Shown piece by piece: positions 42,966-53,400 of a stretch of 64,000 nucleotides of DNA (position 1 is the first letter of the stretch; each line of letters begins with the position of its first letter). The stretch is from Sphingobacterium corticibacter (GTDB lineage Bacteria; Bacteroidota; Bacteroidia; Sphingobacteriales; Sphingobacteriaceae). A program made the translations under genes and the position numbers. The DNA is taken from contig NZ_QDKG01000003.1 of the NCBI RefSeq assembly GCF_003076635.1, positions 493,369 to 557,368 of the forward strand. The letters run 5' to 3'. The notes under the pieces were generated by a model that saw only the letters and a list, made by a program, of their open reading frames with translations, was not told the origin of the DNA and did no database searches.

Positions 42966-43517
42966 TTAAAAAAAGTTCAATCTAAAGCCACCTTGTTTCA
43001 TAGTGATATTGTGTGGAGTATGTTGGATCATGGTCTCTATTTTTTGCAATATTTCATTCTCGAATCTGGTAAGCGCTGCACCACCCTTTTTGTTCGGGAA
43101 ATATTCGCTAATAATATAGCTTTTCACAAATTGCCGCTTCTTCTCACCCATACTAAAATGCCAACTTCCCATTTCCGTGTTTCGAAAAATAACTACCTTA
43201 TCGAGCACTAATATTTTTTTATTGCGGTGCCATAGATTGCTTTGGTAAACCGCATTTTCGGATGGATTAAATGTGTACCTGAGTGGACCATATACGAGCA
43301 CCGACTTCATAAAATACCAAATCAATACCAGCGTTATCGTGCAACTAAATATTAATAGCAAGTAATTTTCACGCTCCAGAAAATAAGCAGACAATCCAAT
43401 AAAAAGCAAAATAGCAAACACAAACCACCATAGCCTATTTTTGCTATGATAAAATGGCTTAAAGGAAAAAGTAGTGGATGTTTCCTCAATTTGATATTTA
43501 TCTTTTAGTAGTGTCAT
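42966..43517 (-). CDS. Membrane protein, PH-like second-half type
   Basis: 183 residues from ATG 43517 (an in-frame codon at 43535 is TTG). Two transmembrane helices (about residues 30-75) precede a beta-rich part ('YTFNPSENAVYQSNLWHRNK', 'KILVLDKVVIFRNTEMGSWH'). The organisation resembles the C-terminal half of the 339-residue protein at 4255-5274. Its start overlaps the stop of the 153-residue gene by 20 bases, so translation is coupled. The function is unknown. Confidence 0.62.
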   Translation of the reverse strand: MTLLKDKYQIEETSTTFSFKPFYHSKNRLWWFVFAILLFIGLSAYFLERENYLLLIFSCTITLVLIWYFMKSVLVYGPLRYTFNPSENAVYQSNLWHRNKKILVLDKVVIFRNTEMGSWHFSMGEKKRQFVKSYIISEYFPNKKGGAALTRFENEILQKIETMIQHTPHNITMKQGGFRLNFF

Positions 43518-43959
43518 TTTCGAGAATTTCTTCAATTTCGTTGATGATACTCTGTATCACAGAAGTGGTAAATCCCTGCGCAACTAATATGGATTGCTCT
43601 TGGCCGTTCCTATCTAAATAATACAGATTTAGCATGGCATTCGTCTTGACAAGGTTATTAGACACCGTGTACAATTCGAATTTTTGTATGCTCTCAATCG
43701 GGATATGGGTCTCTGGTTTGGCCAAACCGACCTTAGCTTGAATTTCTCCACTATCCATATCGATATACAGCTTTTTACGTGTAACCGCGAGCAATGCTAG
43801 CACGCCAAAAATGGCCATCATCCAAGTGAGAATAAGTATATCAAGCCAGTATCCTAAAATGGCCATTGCAAATAAGCCGACAATTAGGACTAAGCTGGAT
43901 CCATATTGAGGCTTCATCTTATATATATTTCCGTCTTTTGTAAAATGCTTTAAATTCAT
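43498..43959 (-). CDS. Membrane protein, PH-like first-half type
   Basis: 153 residues with two hydrophobic helices (about 20-65, 'SSLVLIVGLFAMAILGYW') and a soluble part 'KLYIDMDSGEIQAKVGLAKP', then 'IQSIINEIEEILEN'. This is the layout of the N-terminal half of the 339-residue membrane protein of the first locus. It overlaps the following gene. A DUF304/bPH-type fold is guessed from shape only. Confidence 0.62.
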   Translation of the reverse strand: MNLKHFTKDGNIYKMKPQYGSSLVLIVGLFAMAILGYWLDILILTWMMAIFGVLALLAVTRKKLYIDMDSGEIQAKVGLAKPETHIPIESIQKFELYTVSNNLVKTNAMLNLYYLDRNGQEQSILVAQGFTTSVIQSIINEIEEILENDTTKR

Positions 43960-44007
43960 AGGTAGTAATGATAAAAATGCTTGAGAATAGTTTATCTACA
44001 ACGTTTT

Positions 44008-44595
44008 CTAACGAGTTTTATACTTCTCTACCGATGGAATACTAATCGTCTTATATTCCACATGGTGTTTTTCGGCATATGGAATTAATAAATCCATTGT
44101 CTTAAAGTATTTGTCTTCTAAGATCACGCCCTTCGTGTTTTCTAACTTTTCAATTTCCACATCGATCATCTCATCCGGATGTTCGTCGTCGATCATCTTA
44201 GCAATCTTAAGGTAATCATCGTTAAAAATGTTGTGCGCATACTGGAAAAGATCTAAGCCAGACTCGATGATTGGCTTTGTTTCCTTTCCCATAGATAATG
44301 CTTCAATCTGTTCTATATCTTTAGTGAGCATCGTCGTATAATAAGTAGTCACATAAGCCTCGGCAGTTGCTTCTTTATTACTGTTATCGGTGTTTGCTAC
44401 ATGCAATGTACCGTTTCGTTTTTGCGCACGAATTTCATCAAAAGTGCGTTTGAAGTTCTTTGGAATTTTATTGCTATTTAATCCTACTGTTTTAAAGACT
44501 TTCTCTGGACTTGATCCAAACATAGTACAGGAAGTCAATAAACCCGCTATGACGATCGTTAAGCTTAAAGCTACTATTTTGTTCAACTTAAACAT
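44008..44595 (-). CDS. Lipoprotein of unknown function
   Basis: 195 residues with a lipobox (LLTSC). The mature part is helical and charged, 'VFKTVGLNSNKIPKNFKRTF', 'EAYVTTYYTTMLTKDIEQIE' and 'YAEKHHVEYKTISIPSVEKY'. No family is recognised. It lies 48 bases upstream of the PH-like gene pair and probably forms an operon with them and the tandem paralogues. Confidence 0.6.
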   Translation of the reverse strand: MFKLNKIVALSLTIVIAGLLTSCTMFGSSPEKVFKTVGLNSNKIPKNFKRTFDEIRAQKRNGTLHVANTDNSNKEATAEAYVTTYYTTMLTKDIEQIEALSMGKETKPIIESGLDLFQYAHNIFNDDYLKIAKMIDDEHPDEMIDVEIEKLENTKGVILEDKYFKTMDLLIPYAEKHHVEYKTISIPSVEKYKTR

Positions 44596-44674
44596 GAAGT
44601 ATTTATTCTATAGATTCATTTCCCAAACTGTTCTTGATTGCATACAAATTATGTCATGCAACAGCATAATGATT

Positions 44675-44718
44675 AGTTAAAACAATCAGTGCTTCGCTCA
44701 CTATTGATTGTTTTAACT
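44675..44718 (-). terminator. Terminator after DUF4870 copy B
   Basis: 14-bp stem AGTTAAAACAATCA (44675-44688) / TGATTGTTTTAACT (44705-44718) with a 16-base loop. It follows the minus-strand DUF4870 gene, whose stop is at 44746. Confidence 0.7.
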
Positions 44719-44745
44719 ATGTTTTTTCAGTATTACAAAGAGTTA

Positions 44746-45069
44746 CTAACCGATAAATGAGAATTTGCTTTCAAAGATCTTTCCGATAATCGGCAACGGC
44801 TTTTCTACTTTGTTGCTTGCGTTAATAATTCCGATAATGATCAAAACCCAGACCGCTAGACCAATGTATCCCAAGAAGGATAATGCTGGTATAATCGCAA
44901 CAACAATAGCGAGAATAACATTGAATACGAGAGAAACGATAAAAAGACCAAGCCCTTGTCTTAAGTGATATTTCAATAAGCTATCTGCATTTTCTTTTCC
45001 TGAAAAATAGGAGATTAGCCATCCAATCAGTGTGATGTACGATACAATAGAGAGTGTTTTGTTGTTCAT
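44746..45069 (-). CDS. DUF4870 family small membrane protein (copy B)
   Basis: 107 residues, the same length as copy A at 5427-5750, with 'SIVSYITLIGWLISYFSGKE', 'YHLRQGLGLFIVSLVFN' and KPLPIIGKIFE. It lies immediately upstream of the lipoprotein and PH-like genes but is separated from them by a terminator. The combination DUF4870 plus PH-like membrane proteins thus occurs twice in the window. Confidence 0.85.
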   Translation of the reverse strand: MNNKTLSIVSYITLIGWLISYFSGKENADSLLKYHLRQGLGLFIVSLVFNVILAIVVAIIPALSFLGYIGLAVWVLIIIGIINASNKVEKPLPIIGKIFESKFSFIG

Positions 45070-45337
45070 GATTATTGATTTTAAGATTTGTTATAATTTG
45101 TTGCTTTCGGAAGATTAATCTTATCAGTCAGTACATTACCCTATTCCTCCTGAAGTGCAATTTATTTCGCTGGAACAAATTTCAAAACAAAACATATGGC
45201 TTCCTATTATCCAGCGACTACAAAACGTCTACAAGACACCTATCAACATCATAACCAAACAATTACAACAACAAAACAGTCTATAATTCATAAACAAAAA
45301 AACCATTTACTGCCTACATAATTTGTATTATTGCATA

Positions 45338-47179
45338 ATGAGAAAATTATTGTCTTTCGTTTTTTTTCAATTGCTGTCATTTTGTGGGCATGCTCAAAAC
45401 GTCTATATGGATAGTTTGCGTAATGAATTGGCGCATGCCGAGATTACGATTAGTGAAAAGATGAATATCTATCGTATACTGATGGAGCAATCTAGATCTG
45501 AACTACAGTACGATCAAGCTACCGCTGAAAACCGAAAGCTAATCGCTCTGGCCAAATCTCAGAATGACGATCTAGCGCTTACCAAAGCATATGTCTATCA
45601 GGGCGTAATTTATAATAACCAGCATGATTACAAAAACGATCGTGTGTACCTAGATTCTGCGCGTGTATTCGCTCTAAAATCAAAAAGTGAGATAGCCAAT
45701 GCCTATACCGATTATTTAGAAGCCATCATGCTGAACTCGTATCAGGATTATGAAGCTGCCATCAAATCCTTCCAACGAACACTGTCAATCGTGGAAGATA
45801 CCAACGAAGAATTTCTGAAAGCAAAAATCTATTACAACTTATATTCCATTTACACCAATTGGAATGATATGGAGAATTCTTTTTTGTATGCCAACGAAGC
45901 CGTAAAATCCGCGCATAAGTCCGGTGACAAAAGCTTATTGTCTAATGCCTACTCGGCATTAGCCGTCGCATATACCTACCGGTACGATGCGCATCACAAT
46001 AAAGACGATTTAGAAAAAATATTTGATATCTGCAGGCAAGCAATTGATTTGAATAAGCAGTACAAAGGCCAAGTTTCGACGCGTACGTATGCCATTGCAA
46101 AGCTCAATATCGCCAGTTATTATTTCAAGTATTACCCAGAAAAACTGGACTTGATTAAAGCACAAATCCACGAAGCACTCGAAGCCGGGCAATTGACGCA
46201 GAGAAATCAAGCCATCATCGCAAGCTGCTATGGTATGCTGAGTGAAATCGCTCAGCGAGAGCAAAACGAAACACAAGCAGAAAGCTATCTTCACACAGCT
46301 TATAGCATCTTACTTACAGAAAATCCGATATACCTGCATACTATGATCCGGATTTGTGATGCGCTGGCGACATGGTATGATAAGCATGATCAGCATGAGA
46401 AATCATTTGAATTTCAAAAACTGACGACGGATTATACCCGTCAACTCTTCAACGAAGAGCAAGCCGCTACCGCCAAAAGGTTGGAAGCCCAATACCAATT
46501 TGACAAAAAAGAACAAGAATTACTAGTCTTGAAGGAGCGAGCCGAGAATCATCGCAAGCAACAATTGCTATCGATCGGATTAGGAATCGTTGGCTTATTC
46601 GGATCTTTTTTCATGTTTCGCTCCTACCACTTCCGCTTGCGTTATTCTTTAGAAAGAGAAAAGCAATTGGCCACAGAAAAAAGCGAAGCCGAACTACAAG
46701 TCAAGCTAGAAAAAGAAGAACAATCAAGGCTAAAAGCAGAACAAAAGATACTCACCCTACAGCAGGAGAAATTGCAAAATGAAGTGATGGCTAATCAATT
46801 ACATCTTCAACACAAAAACGAGGTCTTTCAGCAGCTCAAAGAAAAAATCGACAAAGATAATGTGATGAATATACAACAGATACTACGTAATGAAAACCTG
46901 TTGGACAATGATTTCGAGAAAGCCAAATTTCAGATTCAGGAACTACATCCTAACTTCTTTAAAACCCTCACGGAGAAAGCGCAACAAAAGCTAACACCGC
47001 TGGATTTGAAATACTGCGCGTACTTCTACCTAGGCATGGATACAAAACAAATTGCCAATCTACTCAATGTAGAACCAAAAAGTGTACGTATGACCAAGTA
47101 TCGACTCAAGCAAAAATTTGGTTTGGATACTGAAACAGATTTGATGGAATATTTAAGACCCGACATACTAAATCAATGA
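45338..47179 (+). CDS. TPR-domain membrane regulator with C-terminal LuxR-type HTH
   Basis: 613 residues from ATG 45338 (signal MRKLLSFVFFQLLSFCGHAQ); an earlier start at 45323 only prefixes MYYCI. Tetratricopeptide-like helical repeats cover about 25-390, then a transmembrane helix ('LSIGLGIVGLFGSFFMF', about 405-425), a long coiled coil (about 430-515) and a helix-turn-helix at about 545-610 ('LTPLDLKYCAYFYLGMDTKQ', IANLLNVEPKSVRMTKYRLK). No kinase or receiver is present. The C-terminal module closely resembles that of the 965-residue propeller regulator. It is a stand-alone membrane-tethered transcription factor; its target is unknown. Confidence 0.88.
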   Translation: MRKLLSFVFFQLLSFCGHAQNVYMDSLRNELAHAEITISEKMNIYRILMEQSRSELQYDQATAENRKLIALAKSQNDDLALTKAYVYQGVIYNNQHDYKNDRVYLDSARVFALKSKSEIANAYTDYLEAIMLNSYQDYEAAIKSFQRTLSIVEDTNEEFLKAKIYYNLYSIYTNWNDMENSFLYANEAVKSAHKSGDKSLLSNAYSALAVAYTYRYDAHHNKDDLEKIFDICRQAIDLNKQYKGQVSTRTYAIAKLNIASYYFKYYPEKLDLIKAQIHEALEAGQLTQRNQAIIASCYGMLSEIAQREQNETQAESYLHTAYSILLTENPIYLHTMIRICDALATWYDKHDQHEKSFEFQKLTTDYTRQLFNEEQAATAKRLEAQYQFDKKEQELLVLKERAENHRKQQLLSIGLGIVGLFGSFFMFRSYHFRLRYSLEREKQLATEKSEAELQVKLEKEEQSRLKAEQKILTLQQEKLQNEVMANQLHLQHKNEVFQQLKEKIDKDNVMNIQQILRNENLLDNDFEKAKFQIQELHPNFFKTLTEKAQQKLTPLDLKYCAYFYLGMDTKQIANLLNVEPKSVRMTKYRLKQKFGLDTETDLMEYLRPDILNQ

Positions 47180-47352
47180 AGCGACATGATTCTATAGAAT
47201 CTTTGAGGTTCTAGTTGCCAATGACCACATTTTATCAATCGCTACCTGTATATTGTTAAAAAGTGTAAAAAGTACACCACAAATAATTTTTGGCATGAGT
47301 ATTGAATAAGTACAAGTATTCATAATTTAGGTTAATAATTGGTTAGTTAGTG

Positions 47353-47390
47353 AAACACCTGAAGTTCCCCACTTCAGGTGTTTCTTTTTT
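47353..47390. terminator. Rho-independent terminator after the TPR regulator
   Basis: 13-bp stem AAACACCTGAAGT (47353-47365) / ACTTCAGGTGTTT (47371-47383), 5-base loop, then CTTTTTT. It is about 180 bases after the TPR gene stop. Confidence 0.85.
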
Positions 47391-47479
47391 ATTTCAAGCC
47401 AATAAACACACTTAAACTGCAAAAAAGCACTATATTTAGCTTCATAATTAACCACATCACCCATTTTTGACCGTTCAGG

Positions 47480-49549
47480 ATGCCTAATCTTACCAGTGCT
47501 AGCAAGAAGCTTCGTCATAATGCGATCGTTTTACTGCCATTTTTAATTTTTTGTATTACTACCACCAGCTTAGCACAGAAGCAACTTTCACCTGCCGATG
47601 TACTTCTTATACAAAACCTTACCGAAAAAGAAGACATGGAGTTGGACTCGCTGTGGAAAACTATCGGCCAAGATGATCCACAATTCAAGGCGCTAGATTA
47701 CGATGATAGCGCTTGGGCAACTCGCGGATCTGCGGTGACTAAATTAAATGAAAATGGAGTTGCATGGTTACGATTATCTTTTCGACTGACACCAGAATTA
47801 TTAAAGATGCCACTCTGTCTGGACATCGCACAAAATGGCGCATCCGAGATTTACTTGGATGGCATATTGCTCGACTCCGTCGGCGTTATCGGTGCTGGTG
47901 AACCTGAATTGAACGTATTGAGTAAGCGTTTTCCCAAGTCTTTCTCCGTGGCAGATACAGGTATTCATGTCATTGCAGTACGTTATCAAAGTCATCCCGT
48001 TGTAAACACGATAAATGATATGGATGGGAGCTTCCGAGCAGGATTGTTAAGCTCGTATAAAACCTTTAACATTAGCTTTAGAGATGCCAATGCTTATTAT
48101 GCAAAAGGTATTGCCAAGAATGCCAAGTTGACCACCATACTGATGTCGTTAGGCGGTATTTTCTGTGCATTAGCTGTCGTTCATTTGCTACTGTTTTGTT
48201 TCTATTACAAAGGTTGGTACAATCTGTATTTCGGCATCTATAACTTATCTATCGGTTTGTTTTGCATCTTCATCTTTAAGATACAAAACACCTTCGAGAT
48301 TGATCTCTACCTTCTATACGTCAAAGCTTCCGTATTCACACTGATTCTTTTTTCGGTGGCGCTGACCGGATTTACCAATACCTTATTTGGCCGCAGCCGA
48401 ATACGTCGTATTATCATGTTGGGAATCGGTGCACTATGTTTTGCGTCAGCCCTTATTTCACCATTGATTACGGTTCTATTGTTGCCTTTCTATCTCATGA
48501 CGGTATTGGCTGAATCATTTTACATCATCGTGCGCGCTATGTTGCGTCGGGAGCGAGCAGCATTCATTGTGGGTGGTGGTATATTGGCTTGTTTTGCTTA
48601 CATCGTCATACTTTTTTTAGTTTCCTTTTTAAGCAAAAGCAATCCCATCAACAATTTTATAGATAGCAATAACCGCAATGCACTATTAATTATCCTAATC
48701 ACGTTCCCACTTTCCATCTCTGCCTATTTGGCCTACCAATTTGGCAGAACAAATACCAGTCTGCAATTGCAACTAGCAGAAGTAAAACGCCTTTCGGCCA
48801 AGACCTTAGAGCAAGAGCATGAGAAACAACACATTTTGCAAAATCAAAATGTATTATTAGAAGAGCAAGTACGCACTCGCACAGAGGATTTACAATTAGA
48901 AAAGCAGAAATCCGATGAACTGCTGCTGAACATATTGCCACAAGAAATCGCAGAAGAACTCAAAGAGCGCGGCGAAACGCAAACCCGCTATCATGAGGAA
49001 GTGACTGTGATCTTTACAGACTTTGTCAACTTCACCGAAAACTCCGAGCGCTGGGGCGCAGAGCGAATGATTGCCGAGTTGCACGAAGATTTCACCGCTT
49101 TTGACCAAATCATGGAAAAGCACGGTTTAGAGAAAATCAAAACCATCGGTGATGCCTACCTTGCCGTATGTGGATTGCCATTAAAAACGAATAATCACGC
49201 CCATCAGACCGTATTAGCGGCGCTCGATATCTTACAATATGTCCGCGAAAAAGCGCAGCGTAATGAAGGAAATGCATTAGATATTCGTATTGGTATACAT
49301 TCCGGTTCGCTAGTTGCTGGCATCGTCGGCGTCAAAAAGTTTGCCTACGATATCTGGGGAGATACTGTAAATACTGCGGCACGACTAGAACAAAATAGCC
49401 TACCGGGCAAAATCAATATCTCCGATTCCACCTATCAATTGGTGAAAGATTATTATATATTTGAAGACCGCGGATTAGTAGAAGCCAAAGGTAAAGGAGA
49501 AATACCGATGTACTTCGTGCAATCTCTTAAAGATCAATACCAAGCATAA
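47480..49549 (+). CDS. Membrane adenylate cyclase, class III, with extracytoplasmic 7TMR-DISM-like sensor
   Basis: 689 residues. A signal-like start and an extracytoplasmic beta domain (about 35-205; 'GVAWLRLSFRLTPEL', 'DIAQNGASEIYLDGILLDSV') precede seven hydrophobic helices (about 215-420), a coiled coil (about 425-490) and a class III cyclase domain (about 505-680). Catalytic metal Asp514 (FTDF) and Asp558 (KTIGDAY) are present, as is 'YDIWGDTVNTAARLEQ'. Lys before TIGDA and Asp in YDIW fit ATP rather than GTP specificity. It should make cAMP in response to an external signal. An HD-domain hydrolase gene starts one base after its stop. Confidence 0.9.
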   Translation: MPNLTSASKKLRHNAIVLLPFLIFCITTTSLAQKQLSPADVLLIQNLTEKEDMELDSLWKTIGQDDPQFKALDYDDSAWATRGSAVTKLNENGVAWLRLSFRLTPELLKMPLCLDIAQNGASEIYLDGILLDSVGVIGAGEPELNVLSKRFPKSFSVADTGIHVIAVRYQSHPVVNTINDMDGSFRAGLLSSYKTFNISFRDANAYYAKGIAKNAKLTTILMSLGGIFCALAVVHLLLFCFYYKGWYNLYFGIYNLSIGLFCIFIFKIQNTFEIDLYLLYVKASVFTLILFSVALTGFTNTLFGRSRIRRIIMLGIGALCFASALISPLITVLLLPFYLMTVLAESFYIIVRAMLRRERAAFIVGGGILACFAYIVILFLVSFLSKSNPINNFIDSNNRNALLIILITFPLSISAYLAYQFGRTNTSLQLQLAEVKRLSAKTLEQEHEKQHILQNQNVLLEEQVRTRTEDLQLEKQKSDELLLNILPQEIAEELKERGETQTRYHEEVTVIFTDFVNFTENSERWGAERMIAELHEDFTAFDQIMEKHGLEKIKTIGDAYLAVCGLPLKTNNHAHQTVLAALDILQYVREKAQRNEGNALDIRIGIHSGSLVAGIVGVKKFAYDIWGDTVNTAARLEQNSLPGKINISDSTYQLVKDYYIFEDRGLVEAKGKGEIPMYFVQSLKDQYQA

Positions 49550-49550
49550 A

Positions 49551-50141
49551 ATGACCCACATGGAATACAATAAATTGCATGATATAATTATTCAAAAATT
49601 GCGCGATGAACTTCCTGGTCATCTCTCCTATCACAGTGTTACGCATGTTAAAGATGTGATTCAAGCGGCAGAAAACATAGCACAGAGCGAAGGTATCACT
49701 GGCGACGTACTAACGTTGATCATGACTGCCGCACTTTTTCATGATACCGGTTTTATCTACGGATCTAAAAATCATGAAGAGCGCTCCTGTGAAATAGCGG
49801 CTTCCTACCTCCCAGATTATGGTTACAGCTCTGAAGACATAGCGAAAATTCAAGGCATGATTATGGCCACCAAAATTCCGCAATCACCGCAAAACCATTT
49901 GGAAGAAATCCTGGCAGATGCCGATTTGGATTACCTAGGTCGGGATGATTTTTTTGTAATCGGCGATAAGCTGTACGAAGAATTGGCCATGTTTGGCATC
50001 GTACAGACCGAAAACGACTGGAACAGCTTGCAGGAAAAATTCTTAAAAAATCACCATTACTTTACTCACACAGCAATCGCCACTCGGCAACAGAAGAAAG
50101 ATGAAAATCTAGCTATTATTAAGCAAAAGCTATCCCAATAG
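49551..50141 (+). CDS. HD-domain hydrolase
   Basis: 196 residues (or 193 from the ATG at 49560). Conserved HD-superfamily metal residues: 'SYHSVTHVKDV' (His), 'TAALFHDTGFIYG' (His-Asp pair), 'NHEERSCEIAASYLPDYGY' (His) and 'EILADADLDYLGR' (Asp). These enzymes hydrolyse phosphoesters such as nucleotides. The start is one base after the adenylate cyclase stop, so the two are co-transcribed. A role in breaking down the cyclase product or related nucleotides is suggested by the pairing but not shown. No GYP motif. Confidence 0.88.
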   Translation: MTHMEYNKLHDIIIQKLRDELPGHLSYHSVTHVKDVIQAAENIAQSEGITGDVLTLIMTAALFHDTGFIYGSKNHEERSCEIAASYLPDYGYSSEDIAKIQGMIMATKIPQSPQNHLEEILADADLDYLGRDDFFVIGDKLYEELAMFGIVQTENDWNSLQEKFLKNHHYFTHTAIATRQQKKDENLAIIKQKLSQ

Positions 50142-50190
50142 TAGCATTTCGAAATCTTCCGCCTCGTTACTAAATAGTTTTAGTCGACCT

Positions 50191-50198
50191 TATCTTTG
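50191..50198 (+). promoter_or_regulatory. -7 box for the second susC
   Basis: TATCTTTG, exact TAnnTTTG. Transcription near 50204 would leave a leader of about 200 bases before the SusC ATG, long enough for control within the leader. A 32-codon open frame lies in it at 50246-50344; this may be chance. Confidence 0.5.
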
Positions 50199-50402
50199 GA
50201 CGTATCCAAGGATCTTGAGACTATTTAGCAATATTTTGATACGATATGGCAACCCCTGCCCTATCTGAATTCCTACTTTTGATCCATACCTCACAGAAAT
50301 TTGATGATTTCGAGGTCAATCCAACTTTTATAGCTGCGCAATAGCCTCTATAATTGTTGGTCAGTCACACTAACTGGATTATAAACATAAAATTCTATTC
50401 CT

Positions 50403-53400
50403 ATGATGATGCTATCTAGGCGGCACCCTTGTTGGGCGTCTGTCACATGCAAACTATTGCTCCTGTTTGTTTTCTTTTCTCTCCTATCTACGCACGCAAA
50501 GGCTCAAAATGGGATACAAGTGCAAGGTTCAGTCCGCGAAGCGGAAACCAATAATCCTTTAGAAAATGTTACCGTCGAGATAAAAGGCACCAACATCGGC
50601 ACTAGTACCGACAGCGAAGGACGGTACACATTAGAAGACGTAGCGCCCGACGCGATTCTCGTTTTTTCTTTAATTGGTTATCCCAATGTGGAACACAGCG
50701 TGCAAAATCAAGCCAATGTAGACGTTACAATGGGCGCTGTAGCTGCCGATTTGGATGAAGTCGTCGTCGTTGGTTATGGTACGATGCGCAAGCGCGATGT
50801 GACCGGCGCTGTTTCTTCGTTGAATGCCAAGAAGATAGAGAACGAAGCACCTACCCAATTAACTGATGCACTACGTGGTAATGTAGCCGGTTTGAATGTT
50901 GGTTTTAGCTCACGCGCCAAAGGCGGCGGTTCGCTGCAAATTCGTGGGCGAACTTCGCTCAACGCCGGAACTAGTCCGCTAATCGTATTGGACGGCGCTA
51001 TTTATTACGGCGCTTGGGAAGACATTAACCCGGCCGATATTGAAACGGTAGATGTCCTGAAAGATGCGAGCGCTGCCGCTGTATTTGGTGCGAAATCGGC
51101 TTCTGGCGTGATCTTAGTCACCACCAAAAAAGGAACGGAAGGCAAACCCTTGATCAACTACAATACGACGATTGGCGTGGCTACGATGGCCATCAATCAG
51201 CCTGTACATCAAGGACAAGATTTCGTTAACTGGCGATCCGATGTATTTAAAAGCATCAATGAAAACGCACAACCTTTTCAGTTTGATGATCCACGCAATC
51301 TGCCGAGCGATATCAGTATGGATACTTGGCTGGGTTACGATCAATCCTCGGGGGATCCCGTGCGCGTTTGGCTACGTCGTCTCAATCTGCAACCCAACGA
51401 GGTAGACAATTACATGAATGGCAATGTCACAGATTGGTACAGCCAAGTATTTCAAAACGGCTTGCGGCAGGATCACAACCTCAGCGTATCGGGGAAAAAC
51501 AAAGATATCTCGTATTACGTTGGCGCAGGCTATCTGGACAACGAAGGCATTATCGTCGGCGATCGGTTTAAAACCTTACGCACCAGAGTCAACTTAGAAG
51601 CCAATGTCACCAACTTTCTATCGATCGGTATGAATTTACAGGCCGTTTCTAGAGATGACAGCGCGATTCCACACGCTTGGGGCGAGATTACGGCGCTATC
51701 GCCATACGGCGATCAATTTGATGCAGATGGCAACTTGACGTGGCGACCTAACAACGAAGTTTCTGGTGGCGTAAATCCAGGCTACGATGCCTTTCATACC
51801 GACCGCAAGGATCGTACAAACTCCTTAAACAGCACTATTTTTGCCAAACTAAAGTTGCCGCTCGGCTTTACCTTTACCACCAATTTCACACCACGCTTAG
51901 AGCTATACGAACGCTACAACCACGAGCGTTCCTCGCACGAAAGTTGGGCGACTTTTGGCGGAAGAGCGAGCCGCCAACAACGTACGACCTACTTCTGGCA
52001 AGTCGATAATATCCTGAATTGGAATAAGGAATTTGACGGCATTCATCGCTTTGATGTGACTTTACTGGCCAATGCCGAGAAATTGCAACGCTGGGACAAC
52101 AATATGTCGAACGACAACTTTGACCCTAACGATGATTTGGGATATCACGGTATCGGCAACGGAATCAATCCCATTATCGGAAGTTATGATAGCTACAGCA
52201 CCGGCGATGCCTTGATGGCGCGTATGGTCTACACTTTGAAAGATCGCTACACCATTACCGGAACCTATCGCCGCGACGGATATTCTGCCTTCGGGCAGCG
52301 ACATCCACGAGCGGGCTTCGGTTCCATCGCCGGAGCATGGACATTCTCGGAAGAATCCTTTTTCGACGTAGACTGGTTTAATTATGGAAAGCTCCGCGCA
52401 TCCTGGGGTAGCAACGGCAATCGAGATGTGGGTTCAGGCCGTGATATGTACGTAGCATTAGCCGATCTCACCACGGGTAAATATTTGTATGTACGACCTG
52501 ATGGCACCGTGATCCAAGCCAATCAACTTTGGGTGAATCGCATGCAAAATCCCAATTTCCGTTGGGAAAGAAACACTTCCTACAACTTCGGATTAGATTT
52601 CTCCTTATTCAACGACCGCTTGTCGGGTAACCTCGAGTATTACCAGATGAATTCTACCGATTTATTGGTATTGCGTAGCCTACCCAACGTCATCGGTTTT
52701 GATAATGTGATGGACAACTTGGGCGAAGTGCGCAATCGTGGTTTTGAGGTCACATTAAATTCCCTAAACATCTCCAAGGAAAACTTTAGCTGGCGCTCTA
52801 CTGCTTTATTTCAACTGAATCGCAACGCGATCAAACATATCTACCGCGACTACGGTCCGGATGGCCAGGAACTCAATGACATTCAAAACCGTTGGTTCAT
52901 CGGACAACCGATTGATGCCATCTGGGATTGGAAAGCACAAGGCATTTACCAGTTGGGACAGGAAGAGGAAGCCGCGCGCTACGGATTACAACCGGGCGAT
53001 TATCGCTTAGAAGATGTGAATGATGATGGACGATTTAGCAATGCCGACCGACAGTTTTTAGGATTTAGCGAGCCCAGATATCGTTGGTCGTTCCGCAATG
53101 ATTTTCAATTCCTCAAAAACTTCTCCGCCTCCATCTCTATGTATGCTCTATTCGGACATCAATCGCCGTTCAACTCTTTGAAAAGTCGAGATGGCTTTCC
53201 CGATCGGAGAAATAGTTACGCATTCCCTTATTGGACACCAGAAAACCCTTCAAACGAATGGGCAAGAATCAACTCCAATGAAGGGAGCGCCACCGGCTTC
53301 AATGTATATCGCAAACGTTCTTTTGTACGTATAGACAATATCTCATTGGCCTACAGTTTCGATGCCGAAAAGTTGGAGCGCCTCCGTCTACGCGGATTGC

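Noticed and set aside
50246..50344. 32-codon open frame in the leader of the second susC.
   Set aside because: Ordinary composition and no Shine-Dalgarno or conserved pattern; chance frames of this size are common. Kept only as a remark.
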